From Simplicispira suum (lineage in GTDB: Bacteria > Pseudomonadota > Gammaproteobacteria > Burkholderiales > Burkholderiaceae_C), in the NCBI RefSeq assembly GCF_003008595.1, contig NZ_CP027669.1:620001-684000 (forward strand): a stretch of DNA of 64,000 nt. The letters run 5' to 3'. A program made the position numbers and the translations under genes. Below the pieces are notes generated by a model, which saw nothing but the letters and a program-made list of their open reading frames with translations, was not told where the DNA came from and did no database searches. Numbering within the stretch: position 1 is the first letter of the stretch; every line of letters begins with the position of its first letter. Below are positions 36,064 to 44,353 of this stretch, piece after piece.

Positions 36064-36398
36064 CGTGCTTCCTGGTGCTTTTTGGGCTCTAGCCCGTAGT
36101 AAAAAACCCATGCCGCCACGAAATACACCACCGGATAGGATGCGACATAAATGAGCAAAGACAGGTAGGCGAAGACCTGATTTTCTGCGAGAAAGATCGC
36201 CCTCGCCAGCACGGCAGCAAGCGCGGCGGTGTAACACAACAACGCCAGGTAGGCGCCTGCGGTTGCGGCCAACCAAAGACGGCGATGCCGACCTGGAAGC
36301 CGCAACATACCGGCCCAGAGTTTGCGGGGAATCTCGACCAGCCGAAACAGCGCCAGACCAAAAACAAACGGAAAAATCAGGGCAGGCAGCACGAACAT
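36060..36398 (-). CDS. Hypothetical membrane protein
   Basis: A 112-residue protein with three likely transmembrane segments at about residues 3-18, 42-65 and 75-100, ending KKHQEAR. I do not recognise the family. It lies between uvrD and the GNAT gene and overlaps the latter by four bases. ATG 36398 is chosen because earlier codons lie inside uvrD. Confidence 0.62.
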   Translation of the reverse strand: MFVLPALIFPFVFGLALFRLVEIPRKLWAGMLRLPGRHRRLWLAATAGAYLALLCYTAALAAVLARAIFLAENQVFAYLSLLIYVASYPVVYFVAAWVFYYGLEPKKHQEAR

Positions 36399-36412
36399 CT
36401 TGCGCGCTCGCT

Positions 36413-38866
36413 TCAATCCACCAGCGTCAACTTCGCCACCGCCAGCGCCAGCCACTTGGTGCCATGGCGCGCAAAACTCACCTGCGCCCGCGCATCGTCG
36501 CCCGTGCCTTCAATGGCCAGCACCTTGCCTTCGCCAAACTTGGTGTGGAACACCTTCTTGCCTGCAGACAGCCCGTGCGCCGCAGGCAGCTTTTGCGGCG
36601 GCACCGGCGGGCTGGCAAAGCGCTCGGAATTCAAGCCAAATTGGCCTCTAGCGCTCGTCCCATAAGCGCTAGCAGCTTCTGAAAACGGAGCAGTCCGGCC
36701 AAACGCGGATTGTTTGGGCGTAATCCATTTGAGCGCCGATTCGGGCAGTTCGTCGAAGAAGCGGCTCTTCATGGCGTAGCGCGTCTGACCGTGCAGCATG
36801 CGCGTTTGCGAGTGGCTCAGGTACAGGCGCTTTCTGGCGCGCGTGATCGCCACGTACATCAGGCGGCGCTCTTCCTCGATACCACCCTGTTCACTCAGGG
36901 CGTTTTCGTGCGGGCACAGGCCCTCTTCCAGGCCGCCAATGAAGACCACATCGAACTCCAGACCCTTGCTGGCGTGCACCGTCATCAGCTGCACGGCGTC
37001 CTGCCCGGCCTGGGCCTGGTTGTCGCCGGCTTCGAGCGCGGCGTGGGTCAGGAAGGCGCCGAGGGGCGAGAGGGTTTCGCCGGTGTCCTGGTCAACCCCC
37101 GGCGGGCCGGAAAGGGGCGCATCCAGCAGCGGCGCGTTGAGGTCCAGCCCTTGGCTGGCCGGGCTTTGGGTCAGCGGCTCTCCATGCTCATCGAGAGGCA
37201 GCGCCACGGCGTCGCGGCCAAAGCCCTCCAGCATGACAAAGCTCTCAGCGGCGTTGACGAGCTCTTCCAGGTTTTCGACCCGGTCCTGGCCGTCGCGCTC
37301 GGCGCGGTAGTGTTCCAGCAGGCCACTGGCTTCCAGCATCTGCTCGATGATGGCGCGCAGCGTCTGGCCCTGTGTCTGCTCGCGCAGCACGTCGATTTGC
37401 GCGACAAAGGCGGTCAGGTTGCTGCCGGCCTTGCCGCTGATGGTGCTGACCGCGTCGTGCAGCGAGCAGCCGGCGCCATTGGCGGCGTCCTGCAGCAGCT
37501 CCAGGCTGCGTGCGCCAATGCCGCGCGGCGGAAAGTTCACCACGCGCAGGAAGCTGGTGTCGTCCTGCGGGTTCTCCAGCAGGCGCAGATAGGCCAGCGC
37601 GTGCTTGATTTCGGCGCGTTCGAAAAACCTAAGGCCGCCATACACCCGGTAGGGCACTGCGGCGTTGAACAGCGCTGTTTCAATGACCCGGCTTTGCGCG
37701 TTGCTGCGGTACAGGATGGCGACTTCCTGCCGCGCCACGCCGTCGCTGCGCACCAGTTGGCGGATTTCGTCCACCATCCACTGCGCTTCCTGCAAGTCGC
37801 TCGCCGCCTCGTACACGCGCACCGGTTCGCCGGGGCCTTGCTCCGTCCGCAGGTTCTTGCCCAGGCGCTTGCTGTTGTGCGAGATAAGCGCGTTCGCGCT
37901 GTCCAGGATGTTGCTGTAGCTGCGGTAGTTTTGCTCCAGCTTGATCTGCCGCTCGACGTCGAACTCGCGCACGAAATCCTGCATGTTGCCCACGCGCGCG
38001 CCGCGAAAAGCATAGATGCTCTGGTCGTCGTCGCCCACCGCCATCACGCTGCCCTGCGGCTCGAAATGGCCGGCCACTTCGTCGCCGGCGAGCTGCTTGA
38101 GCCATGCGTACTGCAGCTTGTTGGTGTCCTGAAACTCATCCACCAGGATGTGCGCAAAGCGGCGCTGGTAGTGCGCCCGAATCGGGTCGTTGTCCCGCAG
38201 CAGCTCGAAGCTGCGCAGCATCAGCTCGCCGAAATCGACCACGCCTTCGCGCTGGCACTGCTCTTCATACAGCTGGTAGATCTCGACCTTCTTGCGCGCG
38301 TCACTGTCGTGCGTGGGCACGTCGCCGGGGCGCATGCCCTCTTCCTTGCAGCCGGCAATGAAATACTGCAGCTGCTTGGGCACGAAGCGTTCGGTGTCGA
38401 CGTTGTATTGCTTGCACAGGCGTTTGATGGCCGAGAGCTGGTCTTGCGTGTCCAGAATCTGGAACGCCTGCGGCAGACCAGCTGCCTTGTGGTGCGCGCG
38501 CAGCAGCCGGTTGCACAGGCCGTGGAAAGTGCCAATCCACATGCCGCGCACGTTCACCGGCAGCATGGCCGAGAGCCGCGCCACCATTTCCTTGGCGGCC
38601 TTGTTGGTAAAGGTGACCGCCAAAATGCCGCCCGGCGTGGCCAAGCCGTTTTGCAGCAGCCAGGCGATGCGCGTAGTGAGCACGCGGGTTTTGCCGGAAC
38701 CGGCCCCGGCAAGGATGAGCGCGTGGCCCGACGGCAGCGTCACGGCGGCAAGCTGCTCGGGGTTGAGGTTCGCCAGCAGCGGCGAAGGGGTTGGCGACGG
38801 CGCAGCGCCTTGCGGAGGGAAGGCGTCGCCCTGCGGCGCGCGCGAAACCGGGTCTTGTGGGAACAT
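36413..38866 (-). CDS. uvrD: DNA helicase II (UvrD/PcrA)
   Basis: An 817-residue superfamily 1 helicase with all seven motifs: LAGAGSGKTRVLTTR (motif I, about 51-65), VDEFQDTNKLQYAWL (motif II), GDDDQSIYAFRGA (motif III), the later VMTVHASKGLEFDVVFIGGLEEG (motif V) and YVAITRARKRLYL (motif VI). It unwinds DNA in mismatch and excision repair. Residues about 729-744 are encoded by a copy of the dispersed repeat, in the C-terminal linker. The C-terminal KKVFHTKFGEGKV is the usual RNA polymerase-binding tail. Confidence 0.96.
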   Translation of the reverse strand: MFPQDPVSRAPQGDAFPPQGAAPSPTPSPLLANLNPEQLAAVTLPSGHALILAGAGSGKTRVLTTRIAWLLQNGLATPGGILAVTFTNKAAKEMVARLSAMLPVNVRGMWIGTFHGLCNRLLRAHHKAAGLPQAFQILDTQDQLSAIKRLCKQYNVDTERFVPKQLQYFIAGCKEEGMRPGDVPTHDSDARKKVEIYQLYEEQCQREGVVDFGELMLRSFELLRDNDPIRAHYQRRFAHILVDEFQDTNKLQYAWLKQLAGDEVAGHFEPQGSVMAVGDDDQSIYAFRGARVGNMQDFVREFDVERQIKLEQNYRSYSNILDSANALISHNSKRLGKNLRTEQGPGEPVRVYEAASDLQEAQWMVDEIRQLVRSDGVARQEVAILYRSNAQSRVIETALFNAAVPYRVYGGLRFFERAEIKHALAYLRLLENPQDDTSFLRVVNFPPRGIGARSLELLQDAANGAGCSLHDAVSTISGKAGSNLTAFVAQIDVLREQTQGQTLRAIIEQMLEASGLLEHYRAERDGQDRVENLEELVNAAESFVMLEGFGRDAVALPLDEHGEPLTQSPASQGLDLNAPLLDAPLSGPPGVDQDTGETLSPLGAFLTHAALEAGDNQAQAGQDAVQLMTVHASKGLEFDVVFIGGLEEGLCPHENALSEQGGIEEERRLMYVAITRARKRLYLSHSQTRMLHGQTRYAMKSRFFDELPESALKWITPKQSAFGRTAPFSEAASAYGTSARGQFGLNSERFASPPVPPQKLPAAHGLSAGKKVFHTKFGEGKVLAIEGTGDDARAQVSFARHGTKWLALAVAKLTLVD
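36636..36682. repeat. Dispersed hairpin repeat, copy 6 (inside uvrD)
   Basis: AAATTGGCCTCTAGCGCT, CATAAGCGCTAGCAGCT in the family order, with the stem GCGCT/AGCGC partly preserved. It is translated in frame as SAYGTSARGQFG within the C-terminal linker of UvrD. Confidence 0.75.
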
Positions 38867-38892
38867 GCGCCGATTGTAGAAAGCGAGGCCCT

Positions 38893-39627
38893 ATGAAATT
38901 TTCCCCCGCCACGGTGCCACTGCTGCTGCCCTTGTTGATGGCGCTGCATCTGCCGCTCGCGATCGCGCAAAACGCTTGCAGCAGTGACGGGGCGCCTGCC
39001 CCGCACGCCCTCTACGAGCGTTTTTTAAGCGCGGATTGCGCCGACTGCTGGAGCAGCGCCAGCTTTGCACCCGGCACAAGTGCCGCAGTGCTCGACTGGA
39101 TCGTGCCGGGACGCGCAGGCGACGATGCACCCCTGTCTGCTGCCGCAAGCACCGAGGCACTCAGCCGGCTGCAAGCCATGGGCCGCCTGCCGCCTGCCGC
39201 CACCGACGTCCACGTCGCGGCCGTGGCGCAGCGCCTGCCCGGCCGCTTGCGCGTGTCCTTTGGTCCGGCCGTCGGCGGCTACGTAGGCACCACCATCAGC
39301 TACCTTGGAGCCTTGCCGCACGACGCAGCGGGTGAATGGACGCTGTCGGTCGCGCTCGTCGAGCAGATTCCAGAAGGAGTGGAAGGCACGCCCGTGAGCA
39401 GGAATTTGGTTCGAAACCTGTTCCAGCGCAAGTGGAACGTGCGCGACCAGCTATTAAAAAGTGAGCTGCGCAACCTGCCTCGCGATACCCGATGGATAGA
39501 ACGCCGCTCCATGCAGCTGACACCCAGCACCGACCCGAACCGCCTGGCGCTGATTGGCTGGATGGAGGACCCCAATGGCCAAGTCGTCGCCACCACGCGC
39601 GCCCAGTGCGCTGCAGCCAGGCAATAA
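38893..39627 (+). CDS. Hypothetical exported protein
   Basis: A 244-residue protein with a signal peptide (PLLLPLLMALHLPLAIAQN, cleavage near residue 25). ALYERFLSADCADCWSS holds a CxxC pair, which suggests a thioredoxin-like fold, but I see no other support. The rest has no motif I recognise. The start at ATG 38893 follows a purine-rich stretch. A terminator follows at 39671. Confidence 0.7.
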   Translation: MKFSPATVPLLLPLLMALHLPLAIAQNACSSDGAPAPHALYERFLSADCADCWSSASFAPGTSAAVLDWIVPGRAGDDAPLSAAASTEALSRLQAMGRLPPAATDVHVAAVAQRLPGRLRVSFGPAVGGYVGTTISYLGALPHDAAGEWTLSVALVEQIPEGVEGTPVSRNLVRNLFQRKWNVRDQLLKSELRNLPRDTRWIERRSMQLTPSTDPNRLALIGWMEDPNGQVVATTRAQCAAARQ

Positions 39628-39670
39628 CGCCTGCGCCAGCGCATTGCGCGCCAGACCGGTACAATCAACC

Positions 39671-39704
39671 ACCGGGCCCAAGTTTCTTGGCGCCCGGTTT
39701 TTTT
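39671..39704 (+). terminator. Rho-independent terminator upstream of guaC
   Basis: ACCGGGCCCAAG and CTTGGCGCCCGGT form a stem with a short loop, followed by seven T residues. It ends the transcript of the hypothetical exported protein. A TACAAT box at 39660-39665 could be a guaC -10, which would place this hairpin at the start of the guaC leader. Confidence 0.75.
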
Positions 39705-39828
39705 GTGCCTGCGCAAGCAGGGATCGGGTGGCCTCACTGCAGGCGCCCCGCAAGAGCCGGGGCCAAGCCAAGCGCCCACCGCAGGGCAGTGTTTGCCTCT
39801 GCGGCCTTCTACGGAGCTTGGAATCTTT
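39705..39828 (+). ncRNA. Structured guaC leader, candidate regulatory RNA
   Basis: In 124 bases there are a CCTGC-GCAA-GCAGG hairpin with a GNRA loop (39708-39721), a GGTGG/CCACC stem enclosing a GCCCCG/CGGGGC hairpin, and a GCAGGGCA with TGCCTCTGC stem near the start codon. I do not recognise a known riboswitch consensus. Confidence 0.35.
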
Positions 39829-40737
39829 ATGGAAATCTTCGACTACGACAACGTGCTGCTGCTGCCGCGCAAGTGCCGTGTGCAAAGCCGCGCCGAGTGC
39901 GACGCGGGCGTGGAACTCGGTGGACGACGCTTTCGCCTTCCGGTCGTGCCCTCGAACATGAAAACGGTGGTGAACGAGTCCATCTGCGAATGGATGGCCA
40001 GGAGCGGCTACTTTTACGTGATGCACCGCTTCGACTTTGACAACTTGAAGTTCGTGCGCGACATGACCGAGCGCGGCGTGTATTCGTCGATCTCGCTGGG
40101 CGTCAAGCAGCCCGATTACGACACCGTGGCCCAACTGATCGCCGAGGGGCTCTCACCCGACTACATCACCATCGACATCGCCCATGGCCATGCCGAGACC
40201 GTGCACGCAATGATCACGCACCTGAAGGAAAAGCTCCCGCGCGCCTTCATCATCGCGGGCAACGTGGCCACGCCCGAGGCGGTGATCGACCTGGAAACCT
40301 GGGGCGCCGATGCCACCAAGGTTGGCGTCGGCCCGGGCAAGGTCTGCATCACCAAGCTCAAGACCGGTTTTGGCACCGGCGGCTGGCAGCTCTCGGCGCT
40401 CAAGTGGTGCGCGCGCGTGGCCACCAAGCCCATCATTGCCGACGGCGGGATTCGCAGCCATGGCGACATTGCCAAGAGTGTGCGCTTTGGCGCCAGCATG
40501 GTGATGATTGGTTCGCTCTTTGCAGGGCACGAGGAATCCCCCGGTCGGACCGTGGAAGTCAATGGCGAGCTGTTCAAGGAGTACTACGGCTCGGCGAGCG
40601 ACTTCAACAAGGGCGAGTACCGGCACGTTGAAGGCAAGCGGATCCTCGAACCCATCAAAGGCAAGCTGGCCGACACCCTGATCGAGATGGAGCAGGACGT
40701 GCAAAGCTCCATCAGCTACTCGGGGGCACCCGGCTGA
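39829..40737 (+). CDS. guaC: GMP reductase
   Basis: A 302-residue IMPDH/GMPR family enzyme. Cys173 in [15 protein letters not shown] is the catalytic residue, and the protein lacks the CBS domains of IMP dehydrogenase; [10 protein letters not shown] at the N-terminus and [16 protein letters not shown] are diagnostic. It reduces GMP to IMP. A 22-codon open frame follows with a TGATG overlap. The long structured leader suggests regulation at the RNA level. Confidence 0.94.
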   Translation: MEIFDYDNVLLLPRKCRVQSRAECDAGVELGGRRFRLPVVPSNMKTVVNESICEWMARSGYFYVMHRFDFDNLKFVRDMTERGVYSSISLGVKQPDYDTVAQLIAEGLSPDYITIDIAHGHAETVHAMITHLKEKLPRAFIIAGNVATPEAVIDLETWGADATKVGVGPGKVCITKLKTGFGTGGWQLSALKWCARVATKPIIADGGIRSHGDIAKSVRFGASMVMIGSLFAGHEESPGRTVEVNGELFKEYYGSASDFNKGEYRHVEGKRILEPIKGKLADTLIEMEQDVQSSISYSGAPG

Positions 40738-40805
40738 TGGACATTCGCAAGGTCAACTACGTGATCCTTGGCGGAGACAATGCGGGCGAGCATCTGCTGA
40801 TGTGA
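40737..40805 (+). CDS. Small ORF coupled to guaC
   Basis: A 22-codon frame (starts [19 protein letters not shown]) begins with an ATG sharing one base with the guaC TGA and ends at TGA. It overlaps the end of the opposite-strand hydrolase gene. It may be a small protein or a chance frame; I do not recognise it. Confidence 0.25.
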   Translation: MDIRKVNYVILGGDNAGEHLLM

Positions 40806-41703
40806 CCCTTGGCGCACGCAGCAGGCCCAAGGCCATGTCGTGCAGCGCCTGCCCCGGCGTCGCCAGCGTGTCGAGAATGCTGAAATGATGGAGCCCCGGC
40901 AGCGCTGCCGTCTGGGGAACGATGGCGGTGCCCCAGGCAGCTTGCATGAGCTGGTTCTGCCGCAAGAATTCCGCACTCTCGTCACCGCCCGCGGCACACC
41001 ACAGCTCGCCCTGGGCTGGTACAGGCTGGCGCGCAGGGCTGGCCTGCTGGATTTGCCCTGGCGTGAGCCGCAGCACCGACTGGTAGCGCGGCGTGTGCAT
41101 CAGCGGCTCCAGATCGTGCACGCCCGAAATCGACAGTGCATTGCGAAGCCGGGGCACCGGACTCTGGGAACTTTCATCGCGCCCCGCGGTGCACAACAGC
41201 ATGGCGGCGATCTGACCGCCCGCAGAGTGCCCTGCCACCGTGATGCGCGCCGGGTCTCCGCCATGGCGCGCAATGTTCTCGCCGACCCAGGCGAGAGCAC
41301 GCTCCATTTGCTCCAGGATCATTGGAATCGACACCGGCTGCGAGGCGGTGCCAGGGCACAGCGCGTAGTTGACCACCACCACACAACAGCCTTGCTGGCA
41401 AAAGGCCGGCGCCACAAAGGAATGGTCTGACTTGTCCAGCGCACTCCAGTAGCCGCCATGGACAAACACCAGCACCGGCGCGCCCGCGTTGCTTTGCGGC
41501 CCTCGCGCAGGAAAGATATCCAGGGTTTCGCTTGCAGCAGGGCCATAGGCAAGGTCCAGCACACCGGCCTGGCCACGCCGAACCACCGCTGAATCGTCGG
41601 CCCAGCGCTGAAGGTATTCACCGCAATCCGGAACGAGCGCACGGTTGTTGTACATGCTCTCGTACCAGGCGGCGTCATGCAAGGCGATGCTCATAGATTC
41701 CAT
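40753..41703 (-). CDS. Alpha/beta hydrolase, kynurenine formamidase-like
   Basis: A 316-residue esterase-fold protein. [20 protein letters not shown] has the HGGYW oxyanion motif of BNA7-type formamidases, [12 protein letters not shown] holds the nucleophilic Ser, and His in [11 protein letters not shown] completes the triad. It may hydrolyse N-formylkynurenine or another amide or ester; no kyn genes are nearby. Starts at 41703 and 41694 are both possible. The C-terminal 20 residues after RAPRVTS look unrelated to the family and run over the small guaC-linked frame. Confidence 0.86.
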   Translation of the reverse strand: MESMSIALHDAAWYESMYNNRALVPDCGEYLQRWADDSAVVRRGQAGVLDLAYGPAASETLDIFPARGPQSNAGAPVLVFVHGGYWSALDKSDHSFVAPAFCQQGCCVVVVNYALCPGTASQPVSIPMILEQMERALAWVGENIARHGGDPARITVAGHSAGGQIAAMLLCTAGRDESSQSPVPRLRNALSISGVHDLEPLMHTPRYQSVLRLTPGQIQQASPARQPVPAQGELWCAAGGDESAEFLRQNQLMQAAWGTAIVPQTAALPGLHHFSILDTLATPGQALHDMALGLLRAPRVTSADARPHCLRQGSRS

Positions 41704-41907
41704 TTCTTGCGCTTGGACAGGGATCCATCATGCTACAGGCGGCTATCCTTTGACGGTTGCAGACACTCCTCAGTGCGATCTGCAGAGCGCCATCTGGTGC
41801 GGTTTACTGCAAAACACCTTGAACCTGGGTGCGGCGCGGCTGCAAGCCAGATGACAGCCAGCCGAGCACCAAGCGCACCATGATGGTGATTCAACCCCTT
41901 CTGGAAC

Positions 41908-42801
41908 ATGTCCATGCCCGACCTCTCACACCCCCGCATTGCCCTGCTCGGGGTTGGCCTGATGGGATTGCGCGCCGGACGGCGCCTTCTGCAGGCCGGC
42001 TTCCCGGTCTATGCCTGGAACCGCTCATCCGCCAAAACCCAGCTGCTGGCCGACGACGGTGCCATTGGCTGCATGAGTCCCGGCGAAGCCACGGCCCAGG
42101 CCGACATCACCATCAGCTTTCTTGAAAACGGGACAGTCGTCGGCCAGGTCCTGTTTGACCAGGGCGCCGCCAAAACGATGGCGCCCGGAACGCTGTTTAT
42201 CGACATGGCCTCGACCCAGCCACGCGAGGCGCGCGATCACGCTGCGCGCCTGAGCGAAATGGGTGTGGACCACCTCGACGCCCCCGTTTCGGGCGGTACC
42301 GTCGGCGCCGAAGCCGGGACGCTGGCCATCATGGTCGGCGGCAGATCCGTGGACTTCCAACGCGCGCAGGAAGTCTTTCAGGTACTGGGACGCTCGACGC
42401 TGGTTGGACCGCACGGTGCAGGTCAGTTGGCCAAACTGGCCAACCAGATGATCGTCGGCGTCACCATCGGCGCTGTGGCCGAAGCGCTGCTTTTTGCTGC
42501 CAAGGGCGGCGCCGACATGGCCAAGGTGCGCGAAGCCATCGGCGGGGGCTTTGCCGACAGCCGCATTCTGCAACTGCATGGCCAGCGCATGGTGGAACGC
42601 GACTTCGCCCCGCGCGGCAGCATGAACGTGCAGCTCAAGGATCTGCGCAACGTCCTCGCCACAGCGCAGGAGATCGGCTTTGATGCACCGGTCACTGCGC
42701 TGCTCGAAGGGCTGTATGCCCAAAGCATCGAGCACGGCCTGGGCGAACTCGACCACAGCGGCCTGTTTGTCGAACTCGCCAGCCGCAATGCGATGCAGTA
42801 A
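41908..42801 (+). CDS. NAD(P)-dependent 3-hydroxyacid dehydrogenase family (GxxR-like)
   Basis: A 297-residue protein of the 3-hydroxyisobutyrate/2-hydroxy-3-oxopropionate reductase family. ALLGVGLMGLRAGRRLLQAGF is the Rossmann motif, DAPVSGGTVGAEAGTLAIMVGG the substrate-binding region and GAGQLAKLANQMIVG holds the catalytic Lys. The reaction is probably reversible reduction of a 2-hydroxy-3-oxo acid. GlxR (tartronate semialdehyde reductase) is a candidate, but no glyoxylate genes lie nearby. Confidence 0.87.
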   Translation: MSMPDLSHPRIALLGVGLMGLRAGRRLLQAGFPVYAWNRSSAKTQLLADDGAIGCMSPGEATAQADITISFLENGTVVGQVLFDQGAAKTMAPGTLFIDMASTQPREARDHAARLSEMGVDHLDAPVSGGTVGAEAGTLAIMVGGRSVDFQRAQEVFQVLGRSTLVGPHGAGQLAKLANQMIVGVTIGAVAEALLFAAKGGADMAKVREAIGGGFADSRILQLHGQRMVERDFAPRGSMNVQLKDLRNVLATAQEIGFDAPVTALLEGLYAQSIEHGLGELDHSGLFVELASRNAMQ

Positions 42802-42839
42802 TCGAGCCGGTGCGGGCCCGATGGGGTCGATTTTCTGGA

Positions 42840-42845
42840 TATAAT
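42840..42845 (+). promoter_or_regulatory. -10 box of tRNA-Lys
   Basis: A perfect TATAAT lies 37 bases before the mature tRNA. No strong -35 is visible at the usual distance. Confidence 0.55.
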
Positions 42846-42881
42846 TTCGCTCTCTGCTGCACTGCAGAAACGTTTTTAAGT

Positions 42882-42957
42882 GGGTTCTTAGCTCAGTTGG
42901 TAGAGCAGCGGACTCTTAATCCGTAGGTCGAGTGTTCGAGCCACTCAGGACCCACCA
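42882..42957 (+). tRNA. tRNA-Lys (anticodon CTT)
   Basis: A 76-nt cloverleaf: acceptor arm GGGTTCT with AGGACCC (one G-T pair), D-loop GCTCAGTTGGTAGAGC, anticodon arm CGGACTCTTAATCCG with anticodon CTT, and T-arm GAGTGTTCGAGCCACTC. The CCA end is encoded. It decodes AAG. Confidence 0.97.
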
Positions 42958-42962
42958 CTTAC

Positions 42963-42996
42963 AAAGGGAACTGGCCATTGCGCCCGTTCCCTTTTT
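42963..42996 (+). terminator. Terminator after tRNA-Lys
   Basis: AAAGGGAAC and GTTCCCTTT form a 9-bp stem with a 14-base loop, followed by TT, C and TTTT. Confidence 0.8.
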
Positions 42997-43116
42997 CTTT
43001 TGTTGTTCCGGGCGCCTGGCGCAGGATATCAAGCACGCTTTCGCCGGCCGCTCGATAATTGCACGGCATCCCGCTCGGCACGCCAGCGCCCATTTTTCTC
43101 AAAGAACTGCTTTTCC

Positions 43117-44349
43117 ATGAATCCGCAAGCCAACGAATTGTGGCGCGGTCCGCGCTGGGCCCTGGCCGTCTTGCTGGCGCTGCTGGGCATGCTGGGGCCG
43201 TTCTCGATCGATACCTACCTGCCCGCCTTTTCGGGCATCGCCACCGCCCTGGGCGCGACACCGGTGGAAATGCAGCAGACGCTCTCGGCCTATCTGTTTG
43301 GCTTTGCGTTCATGAATCTGTTCCATGGGGCGCTGGCGGACAGCTTCGGCCGCCGCCCCGTCGTGCTGTGGGGCATTGCCGTCTTCACGCTGGCGTCGGC
43401 GGGTTGCGCACTGTCGCAAAGCATTGGGCAACTGGTTTTCTTTCGCGCTCTGCAGGGCTTGTCGACGGGCGCTGGCATCGTCGTCTCACGCGCCGTCATT
43501 CGCGACATGTTTCCGCCGGCGCAAGCGCAAAAGGTGATGAGCCAGGTCACCATTTATTTCGGCGCAGCACCCGCCATAGCGCCGATCGTCGGCGGATGGC
43601 TGCTGGTACACACGGGTTGGCACAGCATTTTCTGGTTCCTGACCTTGGTGGGCGTGGCGCTTTGGCTGGCCAACTACCGCCTGTTGCCCGAGACGCTGCA
43701 CGCAGACCATCGCCAGCCGTTCGAAGTGCGCCACCTGATGCGTGGCTATTGGCAACTGGGATCGAGCCCACGCTTTCTTTTGCTGGCTCTGGCCAGTGGC
43801 GTGCCATTCAACGGCATGTTCCTGTACATCCTCGGCGCACCCGCTTTTCTGGGTGACCACCTCGGACTGGGGCCGCAGGAGTTTTTCTGGTTTTTCATAC
43901 TGACCATTTCCGGCATCATGTCCGGCGCATGGCTCAGTGGTCGACTGGCCGGCAAGATTGCGCCCAAGCGCCAGATCCGGCACGGTTTTGTGATCATGCT
44001 GACGACCTCGCTGCTGAACCTGCTGGCCAACCTGCTGTTTCCCGCGCATGTGTCCTGGGCGCTGGTACCCATTGCGGTGTTCGCCTTTGGCTGGGCGCTG
44101 ATGGTGCCCGTGGTGACGCTGCTGGTGCTCGATTTGTACCCGGCGCGACGCGGCATGGCGTCGTCACTGCAGGCATTTATCGGCTCGGTGGCCAATGGCA
44201 CGGTGGCGGGCCTGCTGGTGCCGCTGGTGATGCATTCGACCGCCTTGATGGCTTTGTCTTCGCTGCTGATGCTGAGCGTCGGCCTGGCCGCATGGATCTA
44301 CCTGCACCACCGCTGGCCCGAAATCGGCCGCAGCGCCATACTGGCCTGA
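43117..44349 (+). CDS. Bcr/CflA family multidrug efflux MFS transporter
   Basis: A 410-residue, 12-helix exporter. FSIDTYLPAFSGIATALGATPVEMQQTLSAYLFGFAFMNLFHGALADSFGRRPV near the N-terminus matches Bcr/CflA carriers, and ADSFGRRPVVLWG is the MFS loop motif. It probably exports drugs or sulfur compounds. The ATG at 43117 starts MNPQANELWRGPRWALAV; an upstream frame lies in the terminator region. Confidence 0.93.
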   Translation: MNPQANELWRGPRWALAVLLALLGMLGPFSIDTYLPAFSGIATALGATPVEMQQTLSAYLFGFAFMNLFHGALADSFGRRPVVLWGIAVFTLASAGCALSQSIGQLVFFRALQGLSTGAGIVVSRAVIRDMFPPAQAQKVMSQVTIYFGAAPAIAPIVGGWLLVHTGWHSIFWFLTLVGVALWLANYRLLPETLHADHRQPFEVRHLMRGYWQLGSSPRFLLLALASGVPFNGMFLYILGAPAFLGDHLGLGPQEFFWFFILTISGIMSGAWLSGRLAGKIAPKRQIRHGFVIMLTTSLLNLLANLLFPAHVSWALVPIAVFAFGWALMVPVVTLLVLDLYPARRGMASSLQAFIGSVANGTVAGLLVPLVMHSTALMALSSLLMLSVGLAAWIYLHHRWPEIGRSAILA

Positions 44350-44353
44350 ACCT

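Noticed and set aside
39446..39475. Further copy of the dispersed repeat in the hypothetical exported protein gene
   Set aside because: Only AGCTATTAAAA is shared; no stem.
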